Below are positions 45,514 to 55,653 of a stretch of DNA of 64,000 nucleotides, piece after piece. The DNA is from Saccharicrinis sp963675435. GTDB lineage: Bacteria > Bacteroidota > Bacteroidia > Bacteroidales > Marinilabiliaceae. The position numbers and the translations under genes were made by a program. Numbering within the stretch: the stretch's first letter is position 1; each line of letters starts with the position of its first letter. The stretch is from positions 3,286,001 through 3,350,000 of the forward strand of contig OY776216.1 of NCBI GenBank assembly GCA_963675435.1. Reading direction: 5' to 3'. The notes under the pieces are model-generated. The model worked only from the letters and a program-made list of their open reading frames with translations. It was not told where the DNA came from and made no database searches.

Positions 45514-46415
45514 TGTATTATCTTTTTAGAAATATGAGAATAATATCCTAATTTGTATATATCATAAATGAACATACTAGGATTAGCGTTTTGTAGTAAG
45601 CCAGATAAAAAATTCTTACTCTGAAGAAACAAAACACTTGCAAACCCAATAAGTTTTAGTTTTTTTAAAATTCTGTAATATCTTAAAATGGTTATTCTGT
45701 CATATAGCAGTTGGTTATCTCCATTTTTAAATTCTATTATTTTTAATGTTTCTAACCGTTGTTCTGTTTTAGTAATAAACTCCATATTACTTTCTAATCC
45801 AATATGAACAATAGGATTATTAATATGAATAATACGGATTCCTATCATTTCAAGTTTTATGCCAAACATAGTATCTTCATGACCCGATCTTTCTATTGTT
45901 TCATCAAATCTGATCTTATCGAAAAGTTCTCTTTTTACGAGAAAATTATTCGACATAAAGCTTTTATTTGGAATCTTGTTCCTTTGTTCTGCGGAGAAGT
46001 CCTCTTTTAATTTACCTACTTTCCATCTTAAGCTTTTATCAATAGAAGGAAGCTGTTTGGGATGTACTCTACCGCCACATACAATCATTTTATTATTAGT
46101 TATATGCGGAAAATACTTTGACAGATAATCATTTGGTATTTCAGAATCACTATCAATAAATAAAAGACTATTATATAAAGCATCAACAGCCATTCTGTTA
46201 CGAATGGCTGCGCTTCCAATATTTATTACAAGTTCTTTATAATTAATTTGATCAAAACTTTTTAAGCTACTGTTTATTTGTTTATAACTACTTTTTGAAC
46301 CATCATCATAAATAAGTAATTCTATATTTATAGATAATTCATGTGCTTGCTTGATCAACATTTTTGCTAAACAAGTTACATCAACATTATAAACAGGAAT
46401 ACAAACAGATAGCAT
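45510..46415 (-). CDS. glycosyltransferase family 2
   Basis: 301 aa. GT-A fold: N-terminal LSVCIPVYNVD, then ELLIYDDGSKS (first acidic site), LLFIDSDSEIP (DXD metal site) and an acceptor region FMSNNFLVKRELFDKIRFDE...GHEDTMFG with the ED base. Transfers a sugar in surface polysaccharide or glycan synthesis; the acceptor is unknown. It begins 16 bp after the aminopeptidase gene and overlaps the redoxin gene. Confidence 0.9.
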   Translation of the reverse strand: MLSVCIPVYNVDVTCLAKMLIKQAHELSINIELLIYDDGSKSSYKQINSSLKSFDQINYKELVINIGSAAIRNRMAVDALYNSLLFIDSDSEIPNDYLSKYFPHITNNKMIVCGGRVHPKQLPSIDKSLRWKVGKLKEDFSAEQRNKIPNKSFMSNNFLVKRELFDKIRFDETIERSGHEDTMFGIKLEMIGIRIIHINNPIVHIGLESNMEFITKTEQRLETLKIIEFKNGDNQLLYDRITILRYYRILKKLKLIGFASVLFLQSKNFLSGLLQNANPSMFIYDIYKLGYYSHISKKIIQ

Positions 46416-46431
46416 ATAAAAATCTGATTAA

Positions 46432-48210
46432 TTATATTGCTTTTGTTTTTTCTTTCAACCAGAGATTTAACTCTTCACTTAATAGTGGTGAAATCAAATC
46501 ATATACTTTTTGATGATATTGATTTAACCAATCAATTTCTTCGTGTGTTAAAAGAGATTTTTCAATTGGTTTTAAGTCAATAGGGCAGAGGGTTAATGTT
46601 TCAAAACCTAAAAAATCACCAAAAGCTGTTGATACTGCGCTTTTTGTTAAAATAAGGTTCTCTATTCTAATACCATATTCACCTTCTCTATATAAACCTG
46701 GTTCATTTGAGGTAATCATGCCTTCAGCTAAGGCAACGCCGTTATCATTAGGTCGTATAGCCTGAGGTCCTTCATGAACGTTTAAAAAACATCCGACACC
46801 ATGACCAGTTCCGTGACCGTAGTTCAGTCCTTGAGACCAAAGTGCCTTGCGTGCTAAGATATCCAGATGAACTCCTCTGGTTCCGACAGGAAAATTAGTG
46901 GTATCTAATGCAATATTACCTTTAAGAACCATTGTATAGTCTACTTTTTGTTGGTCAGTAGGAGTTCCTAAGTGCATTGTTCTTGTAATATCAGTAGTTC
47001 CTTCAAAATATTGACCGCCAGAGTCGACAAGATAAAAATTATCAGAACTTAAAGGTATGCTACTATTTTCATCTACAGTATAGTGACAAATGGCTCCGTG
47101 CTCTGCAAATGCTGAAATTGTTGCAAATGACTCTCCAACAAATGTATCTGCTTCAGCTCTGAATTTTTTTAGCTGTTTTGCTGCAGATATTTCAGTTACA
47201 TTTCCTTGAGGAACTTGAATTTCCAGCCAGTGAATGAATTTTACCATTGCAACTCCGTCTTTTTTCATGGCTTCTCTGAATCCATTTTGTTCGGTGCTGT
47301 TTTTAATTCCTTTAAGGTCTTTTACAACACTTTCAGTCTCAATTCTAATAACTTCACGAGGAATTAGAGCGTATATTTTTGCATTCGTAGTTACCGGATC
47401 AAACATTAAACCAGAGTCAATTGGCATATCTTTAATCCATTTAAAAATATCCGAATACAAATGTATTGAGATATCATCAATAGCTAATTGTTTTCCAATT
47501 GTTGCAGTAATTTTATGAGTGTCGATAAACAAATATACAGCATCAAGAGAAATAATTAAATAGGCATGAAATACCGGGTTGTACGATACGTCGCTACCTC
47601 TAAGGTTCAAAGTCCATGCTATCTCATCAAGAGCGGTGATAATATAATGAGAGGCATCCTTGTTACGCATTTCCTCTCTGATCTTTTCAATTTTTTCAGT
47701 TCTGTTTAATCCGGCATGTTTGGTTTCATGCAAAATAATTGGTTTTTCCGGAATAGGAGGACGGCCTTCCCAAATTTCATCAAGTAAAGTTAAATTGGGA
47801 TCAATTGAAATACCGTAAGTTTTAAACTTTTTTGAAAGTTTTCTGGCATCTTCAATAGAAAACACTTCGCCTTCAAATGCTAAGGTACTTCCCGGATTTA
47901 ATCTTTCAGCTATCCAATCAGCATAGTCTGGAGTTCCTGCTTCACCCATTCTAAATAAATCAATCCCATTACCATCTAACTCTTTTTCTGCCTGAATAAA
48001 ATATCTACTATCCGTCCATAAACCAGCTTCTTCTGCTAAAATAACAACGGTACCTGCAGACCCCGTAAAACCTGAAATAAATTCACGTTTTTTCCAATGA
48101 GCAGCAGTGTATTCACTCATATGAGGATCACTTCCGGGTATAATATATGCGTCAATTCCCATGCTAAGCATTTTTGAACGCAATAAGAAAATTTTATCAG
48201 CTGTGGACAT
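46432..48210 (-). CDS. aminopeptidase P (Xaa-Pro aminopeptidase), three-domain type
   Basis: 592 aa, the long eukaryote-like APP1 form. Two creatinase-like N-terminal domains (PGSDPHMSEYTAAHWKKREFISGFTGSAGT) precede the pita-bread catalytic domain. Metal ligands are visible: D in YLVDSGGQYFEGTTDITRT (both aspartates), H in GHGTGHGVGCFLNVHEGP, and the two glutamates in TSNEPGLYREGEYGIRIENL. Cytosolic (no signal), it releases an N-terminal residue preceding proline. Confidence 0.95.
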   Translation of the reverse strand: MSTADKIFLLRSKMLSMGIDAYIIPGSDPHMSEYTAAHWKKREFISGFTGSAGTVVILAEEAGLWTDSRYFIQAEKELDGNGIDLFRMGEAGTPDYADWIAERLNPGSTLAFEGEVFSIEDARKLSKKFKTYGISIDPNLTLLDEIWEGRPPIPEKPIILHETKHAGLNRTEKIEKIREEMRNKDASHYIITALDEIAWTLNLRGSDVSYNPVFHAYLIISLDAVYLFIDTHKITATIGKQLAIDDISIHLYSDIFKWIKDMPIDSGLMFDPVTTNAKIYALIPREVIRIETESVVKDLKGIKNSTEQNGFREAMKKDGVAMVKFIHWLEIQVPQGNVTEISAAKQLKKFRAEADTFVGESFATISAFAEHGAICHYTVDENSSIPLSSDNFYLVDSGGQYFEGTTDITRTMHLGTPTDQQKVDYTMVLKGNIALDTTNFPVGTRGVHLDILARKALWSQGLNYGHGTGHGVGCFLNVHEGPQAIRPNDNGVALAEGMITSNEPGLYREGEYGIRIENLILTKSAVSTAFGDFLGFETLTLCPIDLKPIEKSLLTHEEIDWLNQYHQKVYDLISPLLSEELNLWLKEKTKAI

Positions 48211-48225
48211 AATACTAACTTTTAA

Positions 48226-49284
48226 TTATTTAAACTCAACGTTTTGGTTGGTGTTAAAAACAATAATTTTTGAATCACTTTGTGGATTATTACCTATAAC
48301 CCCATTAAATGATATTTTATCACTTTCTTTAACCAATTGGAGTTTGTTTAACTGAGGATGAATTAACCTTCCTCTATAAATTTCTCCATTGATGCTGTAT
48401 GAAACTAGTTCATTTACTTTAACTGTTGTAAGCGTATTATTATTATTTATGGTTAATTTTTTTAAAGTTTCAGATGTATTGTTTATTGATAAATTTCCAT
48501 CAGTACATTCAAATAGGCTTTCAGTTCCAATTTGTGCCATTTGAATGGTAGAACTGTTGCTTCTTACTTCTGTTTTTGAACAATAACCAATTTTAAAGTT
48601 GTCAATTTTAGATATACTCTTTAAAGTATCAATTTTATTAATTTCAATGATGCTATAATTCGAAATTAAATTCACAGTATTGGCATGAGGAATTTGAATT
48701 GTTGAATTATTAATTACCATTTTACCATAACCAAATTTATTGATACTACCGTTACAATAGTTTAATTCAATATCATTACTAATTGAATCTTTATCTATTG
48801 CCAGGTTTTTAATATTTATCTTACAGTAGTCAAGCTTTACATTAACCTTTCCTAGTATTTCGGCAATATTAACTTGTCCATTGGAGTTTTGAATTTGCAA
48901 CGAAATGTTTTTAGGACAAAAAATGTTGTACATTATTTTATAGGGAATTGTTCTGTTAAAATCGTCAGTAAATGATGTTTTAACCTGAAGAGTATTACTA
49001 TAAGTAACAACTTTTATTTTTATCTCGTCAAGCATTTCTTTAGATAAGTTAGGCTTGTTTGATAAGATTTCAAGAGATGTTTCTACACTGATAGAATCTT
49101 TATCCCAGTTCAGAATATTTATTTGTGCATGGTTACCTCTGATATCAAGATTTTTAATATTTGTAGTTTTAAAAATCTCTAAACTGTAATCTTTAAAATC
49201 AGTAGTTATTCGAGTTTGAGAAAAAACATTAATGCTCAAAAATGAAATTAAAATGATAACAGTTCCTATTTTAAAATTATTCAT
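48226..49284 (-). CDS. exported protein with adhesin-like beta repeats (DUF4097/DUF2807-like)
   Basis: 352 aa, signal peptide (about 1-22, ending VFSQ). The mature part is a succession of short strands with N/S/I-rich spacing (LDIRGNHAQINILNW, ISLQIQNSNGQVNIAEI, VNVKLDYCKINIKNLAI, KMVINNSTIQIPHANTVNLISNYSIIEI), as expected of a right-handed beta-helix related to head-GIN/DUF4097 proteins. Three cysteines sit in these repeats (DYCK, NYCN, GYCS). Function unknown. It lies 15 bp upstream of the aminopeptidase gene on the same strand. Confidence 0.65.
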   Translation of the reverse strand: MNNFKIGTVIILISFLSINVFSQTRITTDFKDYSLEIFKTTNIKNLDIRGNHAQINILNWDKDSISVETSLEILSNKPNLSKEMLDEIKIKVVTYSNTLQVKTSFTDDFNRTIPYKIMYNIFCPKNISLQIQNSNGQVNIAEILGKVNVKLDYCKINIKNLAIDKDSISNDIELNYCNGSINKFGYGKMVINNSTIQIPHANTVNLISNYSIIEINKIDTLKSISKIDNFKIGYCSKTEVRSNSSTIQMAQIGTESLFECTDGNLSINNTSETLKKLTINNNNTLTTVKVNELVSYSINGEIYRGRLIHPQLNKLQLVKESDKISFNGVIGNNPQSDSKIIVFNTNQNVEFK

Positions 49285-49360
49285 ATTTTTAATTGAGTTG
49301 TGTGCTTGTAAAAGTAGCTAAAAAGAGTTGTTTCGGAAAATTTTCAAGGCTTAACAAAAC

Positions 49361-49404
49361 AAATGAGTGATTCTAATTTAATTTATAATCAGAATCACTC
49401 ATTT
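49361..49404 (-). terminator. intrinsic terminator after the 1504-aa gene
   Basis: AAATGAGTGATTCT (49361-49374) pairs perfectly with 49391-49404. On the - strand it directly follows the stop of the large gene and runs into T-rich sequence. Confidence 0.8.
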
Positions 49405-49408
49405 TATT

Positions 49409-52400
49409 TTATTGTTGTTCAGATTGTTCTTCTTCCGAAACGTCCTTCTCTGGGTTTTCGTCTTTATTTCCTTTTATTAATTTTTGTCCTCCGGCACCAA
49501 CGCTTGATTTAATAGATGCATAACCGAATCTTTTCGAAAAACGATTTAATTTACTAGCTGGAGCTAAAATGTATGTAAATGATTTTTCGCCCATACCTCC
49601 CTTAACTTTACGTTTGTCTTCATCTAATGTTTTTACTGCTTCATTATATTCCGGACTTGATGATAATGTCTGCATCATTTCGCCTCTGTGCGAGAAGTAG
49701 AACCATGTATCATCATCAAATTTTATAATTAGGTCAATTATATTTCCACTTCTCTTTTTTACAATTTCAGTAGTAACTTCAACCTTTTTATTTATAACAT
49801 AGTTTTTTACAAAGGTCAAGTCTGCTTTTCCATCAGCAACATATGCATGTCCTGGTCCATCAAATGTAAAATCTATATTTCCAAAAGTGAACATTTGATT
49901 TAGTTGTGGATTCAGATTTTCAATTTGTTTAGAAGCATTCTTTTTTGCTATAACAGCCTTAGCTTCTTTAGGTCCAACCCATTCAGCCATTCTTTTTTGT
50001 AAGGTTGCATCACTAAGTTTACTATTGGTAGCATTAGATCCTAAAATAGCAGATACCATCATGTTTGTAATTGATTCATCAAAAAAGAAATCAATACCCA
50101 TAAGTGTTGTTATACTAATCTTTTCTTTTTTAGGATCATCGATAATTGTTCCAACATTTTTGTATTTAAACGGTCCAAGATCAATTCCAAAGTCTAAAGG
50201 TCCATCAGCTTTTATATCGCATCTGGAGTTAGAATATTGGAATACAATACCTGTAGTATCAGGATTACTTATTTTATGCATAGGAGCAATTTCAAAAGCA
50301 TTGTCTTTGCTATTAAAATGTAGGTATCCATTTGCTGAGATAATTGGAATATCGCTATAATCTTTTCGAGATTGAAGGAAGCTAGAATAAACGTGTGCAG
50401 AATCTTTAGTGATAAAGAAATCTCTGTATATATTATCTCGTTCATAATTTACTGGCTCTTCTCCAATAGGAATCAAAACATTTGAAGGGTCAATTATAGA
50501 GTTGAAATAAACGAATGTTTGTGGCCCACCACTACATTTATGCAGCATTTGTGCACCACCATCAAAAGTTAAGTGAGGTTGCTTAGCATATAAGGTTGAT
50601 TTTCCTTTAAAAGTAAAGTTTCTATCAAAAGTAAACAGATCAGTTTCAACAATTGTACCTGTAGCTGTAGTGCTTAGATTATCATCTAATTTGATTTCAC
50701 TCATTTGTATGGTGAACTTTTTACCATTACCGTTGATGAAATCATACTCACCATATCCGGTATATTCATATTTACCCTCAATATTTAGGTGCGAATTATA
50801 AATTGTATGTGAACATGTAGAATCTGATAATAAAATAGTGGCACTATCAACAGGAGCCATCTCTGCATCTTCATATATAGTAATGAGGCCATTACTTAAT
50901 TGAATATCTGCATCTGCAACATTGATGTTCTTAACTTCTTCAGCATAAATTACTTTTTTTTCTACATCATATCTTGCTAATGGTGCTCTAAAGTCTAAAG
51001 AGTCCTGTCGTCTATGAGTTGATACAAAGCGGTTACCTTCTGATCCACTAGCTCCCATATAAATATTGTTCAGATCCATATCCCACGAGAACTCACTGAT
51101 ATACGAAACGTACCTGTTATCTGTAAAATTAACTAAACTTCCTCCTGACTTAGAAACGAAATTACCTTTACGCGTTTCAAAATCAATGTTTGATATTAAG
51201 TTTGTCGTGTTAAATGATACATCGCCCATATCTCCACTTACAAGATTAAAGTCAGAAGAATCAGCTAACACGGTATGTCCACCAAAAGTCATTGCTGGAG
51301 ATACGATATTTGCTTTTTCCATATAGAAAGTTCCTTTACCAGTAGCTCCACCTTTCCCAACTGTTATGGTACCATCTAGTGAGGCTTCATTATTGAACAT
51401 AGTAAAACTCTCTTCCTGACTCTTAGATGCTAGCTTATCTTTAAATGGATGATATGTGACAAATGAATATTTTCCAGAAACATCTGGGTATTCAACACCA
51501 TCTTCATGTTTGGCAATAGTAAAATCATACGCCTGACCTTTGGTTTCTTCAGGTAAAAACAAGAAATTTTCAGATTTTGAAGTGGATGCTAAGTATTCTA
51601 AAGTACCATTACCACGTAAACCTTTATTACTTAAATCGATATTTGCAATAAACTTGGCTCTATGTTCGTATATATCATATCCATCAGGTGGTGTTTCCCT
51701 GTTAAATCCAAGTGAAAAGTCTTTTTGAACGGTAAGGTTTTCATTAAAAGTCGGGAAGATGTTTGAAACAAATGTTCCCGTAAAGTCAAAGTTTTTACGC
51801 GATAATTCACTAATACTATCCATTGAAAATGTATCTAGCCTGAAATAAAACTTTTCACGGTCGTAGATACCTTCTTGAATTTCTGGTTTATCATAGTAAA
51901 CATATGATTCTGAAGTACTATGAAGGATTGGAAATTCACTATAGTAATCTTTTCCTGATTTATTATCTGGTTTATCAATGCGTAAGGTTCCTGATAGTTT
52001 CTCAATGGCATTTTGTACGTAAGTAAGCTTAGGATGTCCAAAGTAATCTAATTCACCGGTTTGAACTTGCATTCTCAAGGAGTCAATGTTGGTCATATCA
52101 ATCTGGAAGTCATCGTAATTGAATTTAAACCCAGCTCCGTATAGATTTAACATTCCGGCATTAATAATTCCGTCAAAAATAAAGTTTCGGTTTCTTTTTA
52201 GTAAGATCTTTTCATCTTTGGGAAAGAATACAACGTTTTGGTTATCCGAAATTGAAATGGATTTCACACCATTAATATTCAAATCGTAATTGAGTAAATC
52301 GATATGAGCATTGTTAATTCGACCTGGTGTATTAGATGTAAAACGGATTACATCGTAATCTTTTTTCCCTAATCTAAATTGTAGGTAATCATCCAGCCTT

Positions 52401-53923
52401 TGTCTTATTTCAATTTCATCGGTGTTTACATTATAACCAATAAACCCATAAAAAGAAAGCTGTATTACTTGTTGACGAACCTGAGCTTCGGGCAAGCCAA
52501 TCATTTGTGCATATTCGTATGCTGTAAATGGTTTTCCCTTATACCTCTTGGAGCAGTTTTTTAATCCTTGTAGAGGATGCATAGCATCCATTCCTTGTAG
52601 TTGGTTATAAAAGCTTTCTCTAAAGTAACTCAGTGATTCAAAAGATCCATGGTTTTCTGCAGCTCCGGATACCATTCTAAGATTAATGACATCTTCATCC
52701 AGATTCCAGCTTAAAAGCTCAATATCCATACTAACATTGTGGAAAGTATTAAAATAAGGGCTTATGGCCAATCCTTCACCATCTCTAATCAGGTGTAGTT
52801 CGTTTTTGTCAGTCATCAATTTAAATGTTAGTCCCGGGTGATAGATGTATCCCGTATCCAGCTGAATTTTAATTTCGGTGTCTGTACTTAATATTTGGTC
52901 TTTACGAAGGGCAAAATATAATGATTTAGCTGTTATGAAGAGTGTATCGTGACGAAAAATTGTAATAGTAGCCGGATCATCATATGTTCCAGCACCAAGA
53001 AATTTAGCTCCGTTTTGTGCAAAACCACCTTCGTAGTTAATATTGGGGTGAATATTATTTAAGTTAAAACGTTCTTCCGTAGATAAAAACTGTGGGTATG
53101 AGGCAGTTTCAGGCGTGTTGATATTCATAACTTTATGCTTAAGACTTCCGGTTAAAGCATGATCAAAATAGACATAGTTATAGAATTTTGCGGTATCTAT
53201 TTCAAACATGGCATTTTTAAAAGGAATAGTATACTTACCAAAAGTTGCATAAAGGGTATCTGCCGAGAAACCAGCTCTTTCCCAGGTTACTTTTCCTTTA
53301 TCTCCCTTCCATATATTGGATGTGTAGTTAAAAGTACCTGAAGTTTCGAATATTTTAATACTATCATTTTTTGAGAAGCATGTAAGATTTAAGTCCCGAA
53401 AAGTACCAATCAAATCTTTATTGTAACTTAACTCCCAATTGTTATTACTAGAATTCCACTTTGTAGATGGAGTAGAGTATATGGTGTTTTCATTAAGTAA
53501 CTGACTTGTTGTATTAAGAAGTTGATTTACCTTTCGTAGAGGATATCTTTTTTTCTTAATCAAATCTGTTATGGCATTATTCCATGCATTAAAACTGCTT
53601 TCTGAAATATCTGAAGAAATAAATTCACGAATAGTAGTTAAATAAGTTACGTAATCCGGAACAGGTCTGGCTCTTTTTACTGCCATTAGATTACAGTTGT
53701 CAATAATTAACAGTTTAAGTTCACTACTTAAGTCTGGGTTTGTCCAGAAAAGATTTAATTCTTCGATATATTCTTTGGCATATTTTTTATCTGCGATAGA
53801 CTTAAACATTTCTTCTATCGTTGGAATAAACTCTTCAGGATTATCTCTAAATAAGTTTTGAGTAATTTGTGAGTATCCTGAAATTAAGAAACTTGTAAAA
53901 AATAATAGTAAAAATATTCTCAT
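49409..53923 (-). CDS. very large exported protein of unknown function, 1504 aa
   Basis: Signal peptide (MRIFLLLFFTSFLISGYSQ). A helical N-terminal part (about 20-170) precedes roughly 1150 residues of repeated short beta strands with frequent D/N/G/S turns (ATFGKYTIPFKNAMFEID, GKGTFYMEKANIVSPAM, GEYDFINGNGKKFTIQM). The style resembles a long beta-solenoid or LptA/OstA-like groove rather than a transmembrane barrel. The C-terminus is charged and low-complexity (KGNKDENPEKDVSEEEQSEQQ), without a T9SS domain. I do not recognise a family. prmA ends 6 bp upstream, so they share an operon. A role in envelope assembly is inference. Confidence 0.88.
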   Translation of the reverse strand: MRIFLLLFFTSFLISGYSQITQNLFRDNPEEFIPTIEEMFKSIADKKYAKEYIEELNLFWTNPDLSSELKLLIIDNCNLMAVKRARPVPDYVTYLTTIREFISSDISESSFNAWNNAITDLIKKKRYPLRKVNQLLNTTSQLLNENTIYSTPSTKWNSSNNNWELSYNKDLIGTFRDLNLTCFSKNDSIKIFETSGTFNYTSNIWKGDKGKVTWERAGFSADTLYATFGKYTIPFKNAMFEIDTAKFYNYVYFDHALTGSLKHKVMNINTPETASYPQFLSTEERFNLNNIHPNINYEGGFAQNGAKFLGAGTYDDPATITIFRHDTLFITAKSLYFALRKDQILSTDTEIKIQLDTGYIYHPGLTFKLMTDKNELHLIRDGEGLAISPYFNTFHNVSMDIELLSWNLDEDVINLRMVSGAAENHGSFESLSYFRESFYNQLQGMDAMHPLQGLKNCSKRYKGKPFTAYEYAQMIGLPEAQVRQQVIQLSFYGFIGYNVNTDEIEIRQRLDDYLQFRLGKKDYDVIRFTSNTPGRINNAHIDLLNYDLNINGVKSISISDNQNVVFFPKDEKILLKRNRNFIFDGIINAGMLNLYGAGFKFNYDDFQIDMTNIDSLRMQVQTGELDYFGHPKLTYVQNAIEKLSGTLRIDKPDNKSGKDYYSEFPILHSTSESYVYYDKPEIQEGIYDREKFYFRLDTFSMDSISELSRKNFDFTGTFVSNIFPTFNENLTVQKDFSLGFNRETPPDGYDIYEHRAKFIANIDLSNKGLRGNGTLEYLASTSKSENFLFLPEETKGQAYDFTIAKHEDGVEYPDVSGKYSFVTYHPFKDKLASKSQEESFTMFNNEASLDGTITVGKGGATGKGTFYMEKANIVSPAMTFGGHTVLADSSDFNLVSGDMGDVSFNTTNLISNIDFETRKGNFVSKSGGSLVNFTDNRYVSYISEFSWDMDLNNIYMGASGSEGNRFVSTHRRQDSLDFRAPLARYDVEKKVIYAEEVKNINVADADIQLSNGLITIYEDAEMAPVDSATILLSDSTCSHTIYNSHLNIEGKYEYTGYGEYDFINGNGKKFTIQMSEIKLDDNLSTTATGTIVETDLFTFDRNFTFKGKSTLYAKQPHLTFDGGAQMLHKCSGGPQTFVYFNSIIDPSNVLIPIGEEPVNYERDNIYRDFFITKDSAHVYSSFLQSRKDYSDIPIISANGYLHFNSKDNAFEIAPMHKISNPDTTGIVFQYSNSRCDIKADGPLDFGIDLGPFKYKNVGTIIDDPKKEKISITTLMGIDFFFDESITNMMVSAILGSNATNSKLSDATLQKRMAEWVGPKEAKAVIAKKNASKQIENLNPQLNQMFTFGNIDFTFDGPGHAYVADGKADLTFVKNYVINKKVEVTTEIVKKRSGNIIDLIIKFDDDTWFYFSHRGEMMQTLSSSPEYNEAVKTLDEDKRKVKGGMGEKSFTYILAPASKLNRFSKRFGYASIKSSVGAGGQKLIKGNKDENPEKDVSEEEQSEQQ

Positions 53924-53929
53924 AGGTTA

Positions 53930-54772
53930 TTATTTTGAAAGCGTATACGCAATCGATACCCAATTGTTATCCTCCTTAACAGAAATTTTCTCTAAATTGG
54001 ATTGAGTACATTTTGCATCAATTACATCAATGTCTGAATTATAAAAACCGCTTAAATATAAAGAACCATTTTTCTTTAATACACTTACATATTTTTCAAT
54101 ATCAGCCAATAAAATATTTCTGTTGATGTTTGCTAGTATTATATCGTAAGTTTCTTGTCCTAATAAAGATGCATCTCCACAAAATACCTCCATCTGTTTG
54201 ATGTTGTTTAGCCTAATATTTTCATTGGCATTGTTAAAGGCCCAATCTTCAATATCGATGCCTGTTACTTTAGTTGCATTTTTCATGGCACAAAGAATAC
54301 CTAATATTCCGGTTCCGCAGCCCATATCTAATACTGTTTTTCCAGAAAAGTCAACATCTAAAATATGCTTTATCATTAGGCCGGTAGTTTCATGATGTCC
54401 GGTTCCAAAAGCCATTTTAGGTTCAATTAAAATATCATAGTCAGTCTTTGGAACTTCCTGATGGAAAGGACTGCGAACAATACATCTGTCATCTATAATA
54501 ATAGGATTAAAGAAATGTTTTTCCCATGTTTCATTCCAATTTTGATCTGGCATTTCTTCGTTAGTAAAGCTGATTTTATAATCTTCATTTTGTAATATCT
54601 GAAGGCTTTGGATATCATTAGATGAAAAGCTATCTGTTGGAATATAGGCATTTATTCCATCTTCAGTTTCTTCAAAGCTATCGTATTCAAATTCGGCAAG
54701 CTCAGCAGTTAAGATATCTCGTATAAAATCATTTATAGGACTAATGGTGAAAGTGACTTTTGTGTATTGCAT
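53930..54772 (-). CDS. prmA: ribosomal protein L11 methyltransferase
   Basis: 280 aa. N-terminal L11-recognition domain, then a SAM-dependent Rossmann methyltransferase: PKMAFGTGHHETTGLMIK, motif I VLDMGCGTGILGI, motif II VTGIDIEDWAFNNANENI, and the PrmA signature ILANINRNILL. It trimethylates L11 of the large ribosomal subunit. TAATTTTG at 54804-54797, 25 nt upstream, is a possible -7 promoter element. Confidence 0.95.
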   Translation of the reverse strand: MQYTKVTFTISPINDFIRDILTAELAEFEYDSFEETEDGINAYIPTDSFSSNDIQSLQILQNEDYKISFTNEEMPDQNWNETWEKHFFNPIIIDDRCIVRSPFHQEVPKTDYDILIEPKMAFGTGHHETTGLMIKHILDVDFSGKTVLDMGCGTGILGILCAMKNATKVTGIDIEDWAFNNANENIRLNNIKQMEVFCGDASLLGQETYDIILANINRNILLADIEKYVSVLKKNGSLYLSGFYNSDIDVIDAKCTQSNLEKISVKEDNNWVSIAYTLSK

Positions 54773-54820
54773 TTGAGATTGTATTTAGTATTCGGACAAA
54801 ATTAACAATTAGTTCAGCAT

Positions 54821-54849
54821 AAAAAAAGCCGTCGGAAATGACGGCTTTT
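54821..54849 (-). terminator. intrinsic terminator after tpiA
   Basis: AAAAGCCGTC (54824-54833) pairs with GACGGCTTTT (54840-54849) around GGAAAT, with a T-run on the - strand. Confidence 0.9.
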
Positions 54850-54873
54850 CTATTATTTATTTGTGTTTACCGA

Positions 54874-55629
54874 TTAAAAAGCATCGATAATTCCAACAAA
54901 ATCTTCAGCTTTTAATGAAGCTCCACCTATAAGACCTCCATCAACGTCTGGGTTAGCAAATAATTCTTTTGCATTACTTGGCTTACAACTTCCTCCATAA
55001 AGAATAGAACAATTGTCAGCAACTTCAGTACCGAATTTATCAGCAACTACAGAACGGATATATGCATGAATTTCTTGAGCTTGCTCTGGAGTAGCAACTT
55101 TTCCTGTTCCGATAGCCCATACTGGTTCGTATGCAAGAACGATTTTACCAAACTCTTCAGCAGATAAGTGGAAAAGAGCTTCTTCAATTTGAGTTTTTAC
55201 AACCTCATTTTGTTTGTTAGCTTCTCTTTCTTCTAAAACTTCACCAATACAGAAAATTGGAGTTAAACCATTAGCTAATGCTAAGTTAGTTTTTTCTTTA
55301 AGAGTTTCGTTAGTTTCACCATAGTACTCTCTTCTTTCAGAGTGACCAAGGATAACACACTCAGCTCCTGTAGATTTTACCATTGCAGCAGAAGTTTCAC
55401 CTGTGTAAGCTCCTGATTCTTTGTCAGCACAGTTTTGTGCAGAAACTGCAATTTTACTAGCGTCAACAGTTTTTACTACTTCAGTAATATGAGTAGCAGG
55501 TACACCAATAACAACTTTACAGTTAGGTGTTTTACCAGCAAGAATGCTGTTTAATTCTGATGCTAACTCAACTCCTTCTTGAAGGGTTTTGTTCATTTTC
55601 CAGTTTCCGGCAACAATGTTTTGTCTCAT
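54874..55629 (-). CDS. tpiA: triosephosphate isomerase
   Basis: 251 aa TIM barrel, normal length. Catalytic residues: N and K in AGNWKMNKT, His in CVILGHSERREYYGE, Glu in VLAYEPVWAIGTGK (also the mobile loop), and the phosphate-binding LYGGS and GLIGGASL. Glycolysis/gluconeogenesis. It is the last gene of a DUF1599, MauE-like, tpiA operon on the - strand. Confidence 0.98.
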   Translation of the reverse strand: MRQNIVAGNWKMNKTLQEGVELASELNSILAGKTPNCKVVIGVPATHITEVVKTVDASKIAVSAQNCADKESGAYTGETSAAMVKSTGAECVILGHSERREYYGETNETLKEKTNLALANGLTPIFCIGEVLEEREANKQNEVVKTQIEEALFHLSAEEFGKIVLAYEPVWAIGTGKVATPEQAQEIHAYIRSVVADKFGTEVADNCSILYGGSCKPSNAKELFANPDVDGGLIGGASLKAEDFVGIIDAF

Positions 55630-55653
55630 CGTAATAAATGTTTGTAATTAAAA

